From an uncultured Bacteroidales bacterium (GTDB taxonomy: Bacteria; Bacteroidota; Bacteroidia; Bacteroidales; Marinilabiliaceae): 64,000 nt of DNA. The notes under the pieces are model-generated. The model saw only the letters and a program-made list of their open reading frames with translations. It made no database searches and had not been told where the DNA came from. The position numbers were made by a program, and so were the translations under genes. Location: the NCBI GenBank assembly GCA_937892255.1, contig CALAUL010000050.1:11193-75192 (forward strand). The letters are read 5' to 3'. Of the stretch, positions 33,246 through 42,219 are shown one piece after another; within the stretch, counting starts at the first letter, position 1, and each line of letters begins with the position of its first letter.

Positions 33246-35003
33246 ATGAAGAAATTAAACGCACGTATACTGAATCCCTTTCGTTGGATTGTAGCCATAA
33301 TGATGCTGTCCTTTGTATTGTTGTGGATAGCACAATCATTGATAGCCACAAGGGTGCTCAATCAGCAGATGGAACAGAAAATTAATGCCATAGGTGCTAA
33401 CTTTGGTGTCATGGTTGCAGATTTGAATAAGACAATCAGACTCTTGAGCGAGAAGAAACCAACGCTCTGGGAGGCTATAAAAACAGGAGATACCTATGCA
33501 TTAGAAGACGACCTATCTTGGCTCGCAGAGTCGTACAAGCTCAAAGGATATATCTTTGTTGATAACGACGGACAAGTCGTAGCCTCGTCGTTCGACAACT
33601 ACATAGAATCGGAACTGAACGAAATAATAAACAGCAAGGAGAGCACAGCTTATGTTGGAGGTTGCGGATCTTTTGTAAAAGACATAATATGCGAGTACGT
33701 ATGTGGACCAATCATTGACGATACAGACTCAACACTCGGACAAGTATTCCTCATAAGCTTCATAGCCACAGATATGGAGGCAGCCATGTCGCTCAAAGTA
33801 CAACACGATGTAGACATATACATCTTCTCGCATGACGACTGTTTGCTCAACACCGCCGGATTAGACAACGCAGAAGTAGTGCCGATGGCAGAAGTCGTTG
33901 ACAGCTGCTTTGAAAGCAAGACTATCTGGAAAGGAGAATCGGAATTTGCAGGTGAAAAATACATAACCACATATATGCCTCTCAATGACTATAAAGGAGA
34001 AGCAAAAGGCATGCTCTGTGTATCTTTGCCGGAAACACTCATAGAGGAGTTGGTAATGGCTATAACACTCATCTGTATCATCACACTCGTGATAGTATTG
34101 ATAGTATACTTTGCTCTGTCGACAAGGATTTCCAACCGCCTGATAAAGCCTGTCAGAGAACTATCCGACAGTGTGTCAGTCATAGCCATGGGCGACCTTA
34201 CTAAAGAAATAGCCACAAGCGATTATGCAACAGAGATACACCAACTTACAGTGGATATACGAGAAATGCAGAACAAAATACGAGAGATGATACTTCCCCT
34301 TGCAAAGGCTTCGGACGCTCTTGTAGGCTCAATGCAGCAACTCTCAGGAGCATCTATGCAGATGTCGAACGCAGCCAACCGTCAGGCAGCATCGCTGGAA
34401 GAAATCTCAAGCTCTATGGAGGAGATGGGTGCTAACATACAACAGAACACCGAGAACTCTATGCACACCAACAAGATAGCCGAAAACATCAGTTCGATGG
34501 TAGGTGAAATAGGGAATGCCGCAACGGACAGCTATGAAGCTATCTCCAATATAGCAGTAGACGTTCAAGCTATTAACGAACTCGTGTCGCAGACAAATAT
34601 ATTGGCACTTAATGCGTCAGTAGAGGCAGCACGTGCAGGCGAGCAAGGAAAGGGCTTCGGAGTCGTAGCCAAGGAGGTAGGACGTCTGGCGGACCAAACA
34701 CACCAAACCGCATATGGCATCAATGAGACGGCAACATCGAGTACCGCACAAGCCGAAAATGCACATCGTCTTGTGATGGAACTTCTGCCTAAGATAGAGC
34801 AAATAGCGACCCTCATCAAAGAGATTACGGCAGCAAGCATCGAGCAGAATGCCGGCGTTAATCAGGTTAACTCTGCCATAATGGAACTTAACCGTGTAAC
34901 ACAGGAAAACGCTGCAGGAGCACAAGAGGTGGCGGCGAGCGCACAAGATATACAACGTATGCTCTTGGAGGTTAAAACAGCTCTGAATATCTTTAAGATT
35001 TAG
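33246..35003 (+). CDS. Methyl-accepting chemotaxis protein-like receptor (orphan)
   Basis: 585 aa, inner membrane. TM1 (about 12-35), an extracytoplasmic sensor (about 36-262, Cache-like: SYKLKGYIFVDNDGQVVASS), TM2 (about 263-290), HAMP (ISNRLIKPVRELSDSVSVIAMGDLTKEI), and a long coiled-coil signalling domain. The hairpin tip reads ELVSQTNILALNASVEAARAGEQGKGFGVVAKEVGRLADQT, the region that normally contacts CheA/CheW. No che gene is in the window, and most Bacteroidales lack flagella. It may feed an unconventional system or distant Che proteins. Stands alone between a promoter and a terminator. Confidence 0.92.
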   Translation: MKKLNARILNPFRWIVAIMMLSFVLLWIAQSLIATRVLNQQMEQKINAIGANFGVMVADLNKTIRLLSEKKPTLWEAIKTGDTYALEDDLSWLAESYKLKGYIFVDNDGQVVASSFDNYIESELNEIINSKESTAYVGGCGSFVKDIICEYVCGPIIDDTDSTLGQVFLISFIATDMEAAMSLKVQHDVDIYIFSHDDCLLNTAGLDNAEVVPMAEVVDSCFESKTIWKGESEFAGEKYITTYMPLNDYKGEAKGMLCVSLPETLIEELVMAITLICIITLVIVLIVYFALSTRISNRLIKPVRELSDSVSVIAMGDLTKEIATSDYATEIHQLTVDIREMQNKIREMILPLAKASDALVGSMQQLSGASMQMSNAANRQAASLEEISSSMEEMGANIQQNTENSMHTNKIAENISSMVGEIGNAATDSYEAISNIAVDVQAINELVSQTNILALNASVEAARAGEQGKGFGVVAKEVGRLADQTHQTAYGINETATSSTAQAENAHRLVMELLPKIEQIATLIKEITAASIEQNAGVNQVNSAIMELNRVTQENAAGAQEVAASAQDIQRMLLEVKTALNIFKI

Positions 35004-35032
35004 GCGCCTTCAAGCGCGTAAAAAACTAATAG

Positions 35033-35095
35033 AAGGAGACTTCCTCAGAGACATTCAAAAATGCAACTCATCGATGGAAGTCTCCTTTGTTGTGT
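35033..35095 (+). terminator. Long-stem hairpin after the receptor gene
   Basis: AAGGAGACTTCC / GGAAGTCTCCTT, a perfect 12-bp stem with a 31-base loop, followed by TGTTGTGT. Likely terminator; the loop is long and the T-run weak. Confidence 0.6.
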
Positions 35096-35140
35096 ATGTA
35101 CGACAGACCGAAAGCATACCTCCCACCGACGCATCATCGC

Positions 35141-35209
35141 ATGGTAAAAATCTACCCATTCGTATGGTTAATATCAACCCCCATGTATGGTAAGATTTAA
35201 GGCTCTTTT
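35141..35209. repeat. Three imperfect repeats in 23-bp register
   Basis: ATGGT begins at 35141, 35164 and 35187, exactly 23 bases apart. Units one and two also share ATC.ACCC at the same offset (16 of 23 positions identical); unit three is weaker. The array ends about 53 bases upstream of the lolA-like gene's -7 element, a plausible operator for a protein binding one face of the helix about every two turns. Confidence 0.5.
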
Positions 35210-35261
35210 GCTTACTTTATAGCTTTGACGGACTTTGTATTAAAACTTAAGCATTTCTTAT

Positions 35262-35269
35262 TACCTTTG
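35262..35269 (+). promoter_or_regulatory. -7 element for the lolA-like operon, next to the start codon
   Basis: TACCTTTG ends four bases before the ATG at 35274, predicting a leaderless or near-leaderless message. Confidence 0.55.
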
Positions 35270-35273
35270 CAGC

Positions 35274-35876
35274 ATGAAATATATACTATTGATAATATTG
35301 GTAGGAGTTGCCTTGTTGGCTCAAGCGCAGAACTATGGACCATCGTTGTCAGATGCTACGGCTCACATGGCATCGCTGAAGAGACAGACGGAAAACGTTG
35401 CACGTATAGAGTGTGACTTCGAGATGCACAAGAAGGTGAAGATGATGAAGGATATCAACGTGAGCAAAGGACGTTTCTCGTACGACAAGCAGCAGCGTAA
35501 GATGACACTTGACTATACTCAGCCTAAAGGCAACAAGATAGTAGTAGATGGCGATGACTTCATTGTCACTATGGGAGGCAAGACGACAGAACTGAAGGCG
35601 AATGAGACTCCCGCAATGTCACAACTAAGTGCTATGGTTACAGCCTGCATGACGGGCGACTTCATCTCGCTGTGTGACCGCTCAAAGGTCGATTACTATG
35701 CCGATAACGACATCTTTACCATAGTTATAACACCGCAGAACAAACGAGTGCAACGTTACATGTCGGAGATAGTGTTGCGCTTTGCACTCTCAGACTATAC
35801 AATGTCCGTGATGCGTATGACGGAGCGCAATGGCGACTACACGGAGTATCACTTTACTAACAAGCAAATTAAGTAG
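35274..35876 (+). CDS. LolA-like periplasmic lipid/lipoprotein carrier
   Basis: 200 aa. Signal peptide (about 1-19, LAQAQ), then the LolA-type half-barrel pattern: IECDFEMHKKVKMMKDINVSKGRFSYDKQQRKMTLDYTQPKGNKIVVDGDDF. LolA relatives ferry lipoproteins or hydrophobic products through the periplasm. Here the next genes are a hotdog dehydratase, GT2 and MMPL fusion, so I read it as a dedicated carrier of an exported lipid or polyene product, as in aryl-polyene-type clusters, not the housekeeping LolA. Three bases separate it from the next gene. Confidence 0.78.
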   Translation: MKYILLIILVGVALLAQAQNYGPSLSDATAHMASLKRQTENVARIECDFEMHKKVKMMKDINVSKGRFSYDKQQRKMTLDYTQPKGNKIVVDGDDFIVTMGGKTTELKANETPAMSQLSAMVTACMTGDFISLCDRSKVDYYADNDIFTIVITPQNKRVQRYMSEIVLRFALSDYTMSVMRMTERNGDYTEYHFTNKQIK

Positions 35877-35879
35877 ACA

Positions 35880-36224
35880 ATGAACCATTTCTTTAAAATA
35901 ACATCTAAAAGAACCTTGGCAGAAGGCTCTTACACTTATGTAGTAGATATAAATGCAAACCATAGAGTCTTTGCAGGTCACTTTCCCGGCAATCCTATTG
36001 TACCCGGCGTGATGTCGATGATGATGGTGCGTATGTTGGCGGAAGACGCTTTGAAACGTGTTACACGTTATGCCACAGTCAAGGATTGTAAGTATTTGCA
36101 GACTATTATTCCCAATGGCACGCCACTGACGGTCAACATCACAATAGACGGTACGAATTTGAGCGGCGAGATACTATCGTCGGAAGGTGTTGCACTTATG
36201 AAGATAAAGAGCATCTTGGAGTAA
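35880..36224 (+). CDS. 3-hydroxyacyl-ACP dehydratase-like hotdog protein
   Basis: 114 aa, single hotdog domain. The FabZ/FabA-type motif is GHFPGNPIVPGVMSMMMVRML: His in GHFPG as catalytic candidate, PGV for the start of the long helix. FabZ has a catalytic Glu in that helix, where this protein reads Met-rich sequence, so catalysis is uncertain. Such short dehydratases occur in aryl polyene/flexirubin-type clusters. Tightly linked on both sides (3 bases each). Confidence 0.8.
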   Translation: MNHFFKITSKRTLAEGSYTYVVDINANHRVFAGHFPGNPIVPGVMSMMMVRMLAEDALKRVTRYATVKDCKYLQTIIPNGTPLTVNITIDGTNLSGEILSSEGVALMKIKSILE

Positions 36225-36227
36225 TAC

Positions 36228-37394
36228 ATGGAGCCAAACGTCTGCCGACAAGAACTAAAACAGTTGGGAGGGGTCGTCATTCTCCCTACCTACAACAATG
36301 CCCGTACTCTCATGGCAGTGCTCAATGATGTGCGCTGTTATGCCGAGGATATCATGGTTGTAAACGACGGTTCTACCGACGAAACACATACTCTGCTCTC
36401 TTCCGTAGATGATGTCATAGTGGTGGAGTATGCCGACGGACTTAACAGAGGCAAAGGATATGCGCTCAAGACTGGGCTTCGGAAAGCTACAGAGATGGGT
36501 TTCCGCTATGCAATCACTCTCGACTCCGACGGACAACATTATGCCGATGACATACCGGCCTTTGTAAGCGCAGTGAAAAAGCGTCCCGACTCACTCATCA
36601 TCGGAGCTCGAAACCTGCAAGCAGACGGTATGCCGGGTAAAAACACCTTTGCCAACAAGTTCTCCAACTTCTGGTTCAAGGTAGAGACTTGGCAAACTCT
36701 CTCCGATACACAGAGCGGATACAGACTCTATCCGTTGAACAAGTTGGCGGGTATGCGTTTCTTCACACCTCGTTACGAGTTCGAAGTGGAGATTATTGTT
36801 CGTGCCGCATGGCGCGATATAGAGGTGTTCAACATACCGATCAAGGTGTTATATCCTGAAGACCGCATTTCTCACTTCAGACCTTTGCATGACTTCACGC
36901 GCATAAGCATACTCAATACGGTGCTCGTCTTGATAGCACTGCTTTACTACTATCCCAAGTGTTTCATCAAATGGCTCTCTCCACGCAATGTGATACGTTT
37001 CTTTGACAAGCATCTCATACATAGTGGCGAGAGTGCAGCACGACTGTCGGCGTCGGCAGGCTTTGGAGTTTTCATGGGCATAGTGCCAATATGGGGTTTT
37101 CAGATGGCCGTCGCTGTGGTATTGGCTCATCTGTTGCGACTAAACAAAATCATCGTTTTGGCAAGTTCCAATATAAGCATACCACCGTGTATACCTTTTA
37201 TTATATATGGCAGTCTGTGGTGTGGCGGGGCGATACTCGGCGTTCCGACATTGATAGACATCACAACGCTCACAATAGAGACTGCATGGCAGAGCTTCGT
37301 GCAGTATGTAGTTGGCAGTTTAGCCTTTGCAACGGGTATGGGTTTGTTAACGTGGGGAATTTCCTTTATCTTTATCCGCTTGTTTAGGAAATAG
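36228..37394 (+). CDS. GT2 glycosyltransferase fused to DUF2062 membrane domain
   Basis: 388 aa. Residues about 15-225 are a family 2 glycosyltransferase of the dolichyl-phosphate-mannose/polyprenyl type (VVILPTYNNARTLMAVLND, VNDGSTDET, DXD-type DSDGQH, SGYRLYPL). Residues about 255-385 form a DUF2062 domain with several spans (GFGVFMGIVPIWGFQMAVAVVLAHLLRLNK, PPCIPFIIYGSLWCGG). DUF2062 is often attached to such transferases; its role is unknown. It probably glycosylates the lipid handled by this gene set at the inner membrane. Confidence 0.88.
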   Translation: MEPNVCRQELKQLGGVVILPTYNNARTLMAVLNDVRCYAEDIMVVNDGSTDETHTLLSSVDDVIVVEYADGLNRGKGYALKTGLRKATEMGFRYAITLDSDGQHYADDIPAFVSAVKKRPDSLIIGARNLQADGMPGKNTFANKFSNFWFKVETWQTLSDTQSGYRLYPLNKLAGMRFFTPRYEFEVEIIVRAAWRDIEVFNIPIKVLYPEDRISHFRPLHDFTRISILNTVLVLIALLYYYPKCFIKWLSPRNVIRFFDKHLIHSGESAARLSASAGFGVFMGIVPIWGFQMAVAVVLAHLLRLNKIIVLASSNISIPPCIPFIIYGSLWCGGAILGVPTLIDITTLTIETAWQSFVQYVVGSLAFATGMGLLTWGISFIFIRLFRK

Positions 37395-37400
37395 AGCTGT

Positions 37401-40400
37401 ATGAGAATACTCTTCTTGACCATATATAAGAGCTTAAAGAGAAGCAAGGCGACAATGTGGGTTATACTCATCGCTACTGTTGTTGTACTTGCTCTGATGG
37501 CTTTGAGGATACAGCTCGATGAGAATCTCTCGAGTTTCTTCCCAAAGAGTAGTGACGCTACGACGGAATTTGTGATGAACAACATGAAAGCCAAGGATAA
37601 GATTGTTGTAGTTATTTCTCACCCCGACACTCTCGAGACCAATGTATATGCTCTTACCGATGCGGCCGAGTACTACAACGATACGTTGCTCTTAGTCCTC
37701 GACACTACTATAACCACATCGTTGTACTTCGATGATCTAGCATCTGAAGAGGTTATAGACTATGTATTCGATAACCTTCCTTTCGTACTCACCGACGATG
37801 ACTTCGAGGAGCTGGCGGCTCTCACTTCTGATAGTGCCATAGCCGAACGTATGCGCCTCAACGGAGATATGATGTCGTCTCCGCTCAGCACAGGTCTGAA
37901 TTACATACTGCCTCATGACCCCATAGGACTGTCTACGTCAGTTCTTGCCCGACTGAAGACGTTGGGCAGTGAGTCGGCTCTCTCCATGGTAGATGGCTAC
38001 ATGATGGACACAGAGCAACGCAGTGTGGTGATGTTTATCAATCTGCCTTCCGACTTCTCGGCTACCGGCGACAACAATAAGATTGTCGGTGCTATACGTT
38101 CTACAGCACAAGCTGTCGAGACTCTACATAATGTGCACATACATATCTATGGAGCACCTATCGTCGCAGTGTCTAACTCTGCACAGGTGAAACAAGATGA
38201 GACATACACTCTTACTCTTGCTATAATAGTGACGGCGGCGGTGGTATGGTTTATGTTTCGTCGTAAGCGCACCATATTCCTTATACTCTTACCTGTATGC
38301 TTTGGCGGACTCTTTGCATGTGCTGTCATAGGAACTTTGGGTATAGAGTTGTCGCTTATAGCTATAGGAGCCGGAGCTACGGTGTTGGGTGTAGCCATGA
38401 GTTACTCTATCCACATGGTGACACATAGTCTGCACTCTGATAGTATAGAGCAACTTATCGACGACATGGCTTATCCTATGACTATAGGCAGTATTACCAC
38501 AATAGGAGCTTTCGTAGGTCTTACATTCACACAGTCGAAGATATTGCATGACTTGGGATTGTTTGCATCTCTCGCATTGATAGGAACTCTCGTCTTCTGT
38601 CTGATATTTCTGCCACACTTTCTCACTCCGGAGGCATCATCGACAAAGAGCAGGCTCTTGTTATTTGTCGAGAAGGTGGCAGGTTACGACTATTCGCGCA
38701 ACAAATGGATAGTGGGTGCATTGGTGATACTCACCGCTGTATGTCTGTTCCGCTTCACTGATGTGACATTCGACGCTGACATGACGAAGCTCAACTATCA
38801 GGGAGATAGTTTCATAGAAAAGTCGCGCATAGAGATGGAACGAGTTTTGCAGGTTGATGGACATCGCTCTACGTTGGTAGTCACCGGAGCTACGATAGAT
38901 GAGCTTGCCCGCAATGCGGCTGAGTTGTCAGTCAAGGCACAGTCGTTGTCTGACGAGGGATTGATATCGTTCACCTCGCTGTCGCCGTACTTCCTGCTAC
39001 CCGACAGTGTGCGGCACTTACGCCTTGACAGGTGGAATGCCTTTTGGTCACAAGAGCGAATAAGAGAGGTCTTCTCTTCGGTAGAAAGGCATGCTGAAGC
39101 AAACGGTTTCAATGTCGACAGCTTTGATAGTTTCAAGAATATAGTAAGCAAAGACTATGACGTCAATACCCTGACAGAACAGGAGATAGAGACATCTGTA
39201 CTACTGAGTGAATGGCTTATGAAGTGCGACTCCGCATATCTGATGTATTTCAACATCATCACCGATGTCGACAAGCGCGATGCCATCATGCAGACTTTGT
39301 CTGAGAGTGACGATGTAGTGGCAACAGACATGGGCTATTTTGTCCGACAAGCCACATCGGGTATTGTCGATGACTTCAATACAATACTTGTTGTCAGTTC
39401 GTTGCTTGTCGGGCTTGTGCTGTTGCTATCTTATGGTCGTTTTGAGCTCTTCGTAATGACTTTCTTGCCCATGTGTATCAGTTGGGTGATAATATTGGGG
39501 CTTATGGCTATCTTCGGAGTAGAGTTTAACGTTGTCAACATCATACTATCTACCTTTATATTCGGTGTAGGAGACGACTTCTCTATCTTTATAATGGACG
39601 GACTACAGAGTGAGTATAAGAGTGGCAAGAAGATATTGTCGTCGCACAAGACAGCTATAGCCTTATCAGCATTTGCCGTTGTAGTGGGACTTGGAGCGCA
39701 GACGTTTGCCCAGCATCCGGCAGTACATTCGATAGGATTGCTCTCTATCTTTGGTATGGTAGCCGTCATCATCACTTCGTATATCGTTCAGCCGGTGTTG
39801 TTCCGTCTGTTCATATCTAATCCGGCAAAGAAAGGCTCTCCGTTCACGTTGGTCAGCTTCATCAGATCACTTTTCTTCTACATCACCTTCATAGTAGGGT
39901 GTGTGTTGAGCAACGTATTGCTGTTGTTGCTTGTCATCTTGCCACTCAGCAGACGTGTCAAGCAACGAGTCATGCGCACGTTCGTTTGGCTCTTCATGAA
40001 GTTCTTCTACAAGATTATATGCACAGTCTTTAAGTTTGTGCGAGAGGGCAGTGTAGACTTTTCGCACCCTTCGGTTATAATAGCCAATCATGTGTCGTTT
40101 ATTGACATCATAGCCATGATGGCGTTATCGCCGCATATGGTGTTCGTGACAAAGACATGGGTGACAAGTTCGCCACTCTTTGGCTGTTTGGTAAGATACT
40201 GTGGTTTCTACAATGCAGATGACGGCAGCGAAGAGATGATAATAGAGATGCGCAAAGTGGCCGAAGAGGGCTTCTCTATAATGGTATTCCCCGAGGGTAC
40301 ACGCAGTGCAGATGGCGAAATACACCGTTTTCATAAGGGAGCTTTTAAACTTGCCGAGGAGTTGAAGTTGGATATCACGCCTATCCTCATATTCGGCAAC

Positions 40401-41252
40401 GGACAGATTGTCTCGAAGCGTCAACCTCTGCATATCAAGACGGGTATCATTGTAAACAAAGTCCTTCCGGTGATAGCTCATGACGACAAATCGAAGGGAA
40501 CAGATTATCGTAGCAGAGCCAAGAATATTCAGACACTGATGCGTAGCGAGTTCGAGAAACTTCGTCAGCAATACGACACGGTACATAATCCGTACTACTA
40601 CTGCGAACTCATTCGCAACTACACTTACAAAGACCCGCAGTTAGAGTGGTATATGCGAGTGAAGGTTCGTATGGAAAACTGTTATGAGTTTTTCGATAAC
40701 ATCATACGACGCGATGCACGTATCACAGACATCGGTTGCGGATATGCGCCACTGCCTTTGATGTTAGGCTTGCGTTCGTCGAATAGAACCATACTCGGCA
40801 TAGATTACGATGAGGAGAAGATAGCAGTGGCAGCTAATTCGCATTTGGTCGAAAGAATAAGAGAGATGGGCGGGGTTATAGATTTCATCAGTGGCAATGC
40901 CCTAGATGTCGCGTTGCCACCTTCGGACGTTTTCGTGATAAATGACATGTTACATTACCTGCCTTACGATAAGCAGACAACACTCCTCGAACGTTGTATA
41001 GAGAGTCTGACAGAAGGCGGACAGATAATAATGCGTGACGGAGACACCGACAATGTCAAGCACTCTACTACACGTCTTACGGAAGTCTTCTCTACGCGTC
41101 TGCTCGGTTTTAACAAGACAGATGGCGAACTGCATTTCCTTTCGACATCACGTGTGAAAGCATTTGCCGAACGACACGACCTTAGCGTCGAACTTCATAC
41201 CCTCGAGCGCAACACATCTAATACTGTATATATATTGCGTCGTCGTGGGTAA
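37401..41252 (+). CDS. MMPL/RND-type exporter fused to PlsC acyltransferase and methyltransferase
   Basis: 1283 aa with three functions in one chain. About 1-860: an MMPL-type transporter with two blocks of transmembrane spans and two periplasmic loops (DENLSSFFPKSSD early; GAGATVLGVAMSYSIHM; GVGDDFSIFIMDG). About 880-1080: a PlsC-type acyltransferase (NHVSFID, H897 and D902 of HX4D; FPEGTRS, 963-969). About 1090-1283: a class I SAM methyltransferase (DIGCGYAP, D1110; GIDYDEEKI; INDMLHYLP). It suggests coupled acylation, methylation and export of one lipid product. Last gene of the set; six bases after the GT gene. Confidence 0.88.
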   Translation: MRILFLTIYKSLKRSKATMWVILIATVVVLALMALRIQLDENLSSFFPKSSDATTEFVMNNMKAKDKIVVVISHPDTLETNVYALTDAAEYYNDTLLLVLDTTITTSLYFDDLASEEVIDYVFDNLPFVLTDDDFEELAALTSDSAIAERMRLNGDMMSSPLSTGLNYILPHDPIGLSTSVLARLKTLGSESALSMVDGYMMDTEQRSVVMFINLPSDFSATGDNNKIVGAIRSTAQAVETLHNVHIHIYGAPIVAVSNSAQVKQDETYTLTLAIIVTAAVVWFMFRRKRTIFLILLPVCFGGLFACAVIGTLGIELSLIAIGAGATVLGVAMSYSIHMVTHSLHSDSIEQLIDDMAYPMTIGSITTIGAFVGLTFTQSKILHDLGLFASLALIGTLVFCLIFLPHFLTPEASSTKSRLLLFVEKVAGYDYSRNKWIVGALVILTAVCLFRFTDVTFDADMTKLNYQGDSFIEKSRIEMERVLQVDGHRSTLVVTGATIDELARNAAELSVKAQSLSDEGLISFTSLSPYFLLPDSVRHLRLDRWNAFWSQERIREVFSSVERHAEANGFNVDSFDSFKNIVSKDYDVNTLTEQEIETSVLLSEWLMKCDSAYLMYFNIITDVDKRDAIMQTLSESDDVVATDMGYFVRQATSGIVDDFNTILVVSSLLVGLVLLLSYGRFELFVMTFLPMCISWVIILGLMAIFGVEFNVVNIILSTFIFGVGDDFSIFIMDGLQSEYKSGKKILSSHKTAIALSAFAVVVGLGAQTFAQHPAVHSIGLLSIFGMVAVIITSYIVQPVLFRLFISNPAKKGSPFTLVSFIRSLFFYITFIVGCVLSNVLLLLLVILPLSRRVKQRVMRTFVWLFMKFFYKIICTVFKFVREGSVDFSHPSVIIANHVSFIDIIAMMALSPHMVFVTKTWVTSSPLFGCLVRYCGFYNADDGSEEMIIEMRKVAEEGFSIMVFPEGTRSADGEIHRFHKGAFKLAEELKLDITPILIFGNGQIVSKRQPLHIKTGIIVNKVLPVIAHDDKSKGTDYRSRAKNIQTLMRSEFEKLRQQYDTVHNPYYYCELIRNYTYKDPQLEWYMRVKVRMENCYEFFDNIIRRDARITDIGCGYAPLPLMLGLRSSNRTILGIDYDEEKIAVAANSHLVERIREMGGVIDFISGNALDVALPPSDVFVINDMLHYLPYDKQTTLLERCIESLTEGGQIIMRDGDTDNVKHSTTRLTEVFSTRLLGFNKTDGELHFLSTSRVKAFAERHDLSVELHTLERNTSNTVYILRRRG

Positions 41253-41289
41253 TGCGAAGCCGATGGATATATCCATGCAAAGCTTTTGG

Positions 41290-42021
41290 CTAAAGAATAT
41301 GTTCCACCTCTTTAAGGAAGTATGAGCGTCGAGTTCCGTTCTTGTCGGTCAGAATCAATTGACCATCGGGGGCTATGTCTGTCAGTATGGCTTCAAATTC
41401 ACTATTCGAGTCTTTAAACCTATAGTATTTGCCGTCGTAGCGGTAAAGGTCGTTCATGTATAGTGCTTTAATGTCGCTCCATCGTTCGTTGCTGATGAGG
41501 TCTACACCTCGTGGCATAAGTAATACCAACTCATTAAGTATATTGGTAATGGGCATTTCGGAGCCTGTGATAAGTCTTACAGATGTTGGGTTGGGAATGC
41601 TGCTGTCAAACTGTACTTGGTTGACATTGATGCCTATGCCGGCTATTGTCTCATATATAACTTTGCCTCTGACTTTGTTTTCTATAAGTATGCCTGCAAT
41701 CTTCTTGTTGTCGACATATATGTCATTGGGCCATTTAATCTTTACATTGTCGATATATTTGCCGATGGCTTTCTTTACGGCTAAGGCTACAATCATCGAA
41801 AGGAAAAACTGGTTGTGTATATCCAACTGTTTATTCCTAAGCAAGATACTCATGAGAATATTCTGCTTAGGTTCGCTGTGCCATTTATTGCCTATCTGCC
41901 CGCGTCCTGCCGTCTGATGGTCGGTAATGACGATGGTAAAGTCGGGCAGAGTCGTCTTCTCATTTATTCTTCTCAGCTCTTCGTTTGTCGAATCAGTTTC
42001 CGGTAAGCGTATGATGTGCAT
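41290..42021 (-). CDS. birA: Biotin--[acetyl-CoA-carboxylase] ligase
   Basis: Attaches biotin to the carrier domain of biotin-dependent carboxylases. 243 aa, monofunctional: no N-terminal winged helix, so not a repressor like E. coli BirA. Motifs: RLPETDSTNEELR, the biotinyl-AMP loop AGRGQIGNKWHSE, KIKWPNDIYVDNKKIAGILIE, and the small C-terminal SH3-like domain (YRFKDSNSEFEAILTDIAPDGQLIL). The ATG at 42021 is taken because the family starts just before the DSTN motif and a TATCTTTG lies suitably upstream. Confidence 0.93.
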   Translation of the reverse strand: MHIIRLPETDSTNEELRRINEKTTLPDFTIVITDHQTAGRGQIGNKWHSEPKQNILMSILLRNKQLDIHNQFFLSMIVALAVKKAIGKYIDNVKIKWPNDIYVDNKKIAGILIENKVRGKVIYETIAGIGINVNQVQFDSSIPNPTSVRLITGSEMPITNILNELVLLMPRGVDLISNERWSDIKALYMNDLYRYDGKYYRFKDSNSEFEAILTDIAPDGQLILTDKNGTRRSYFLKEVEHIL

Positions 42022-42049
42022 AATCGTTGTGGTATGATGTGAATCTAAG

Positions 42050-42081
42050 CAAAGATATGACAAAGAAATGTAAGAAAGCAA
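42050..42081 (-). promoter_or_regulatory. birA promoter
   Basis: Minus strand TTG, 21 bases, TATCTTTG; 29 bases before the ATG. Confidence 0.6.
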
Positions 42082-42108
42082 TATTTGTGTAAGAATTGTT
42101 GAGAGAGG

Positions 42109-42138
42109 TTGTTATAACAGACATAATTATTACCTTTG
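42109..42138 (+). promoter_or_regulatory. comM/yifB promoter
   Basis: TTG, exactly 19 bases, TACCTTTG: a full match to the Bacteroidetes pattern, with a leader of about 75 bases. Confidence 0.7.
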
Positions 42139-42219
42139 TGTCGACGAGGAAAATCCTTGTACACGTATAGAATTATATAGATGACACGAAAGAAAATCTA
42201 CACTTAAAGAGATATACAC

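Noticed and set aside
41263..41276. ATGGATATATCCAT palindrome between convergent genes
   Set aside because: A perfect 14-bp palindrome but no T-run on either side and no second copy; too little to call a site or terminator.
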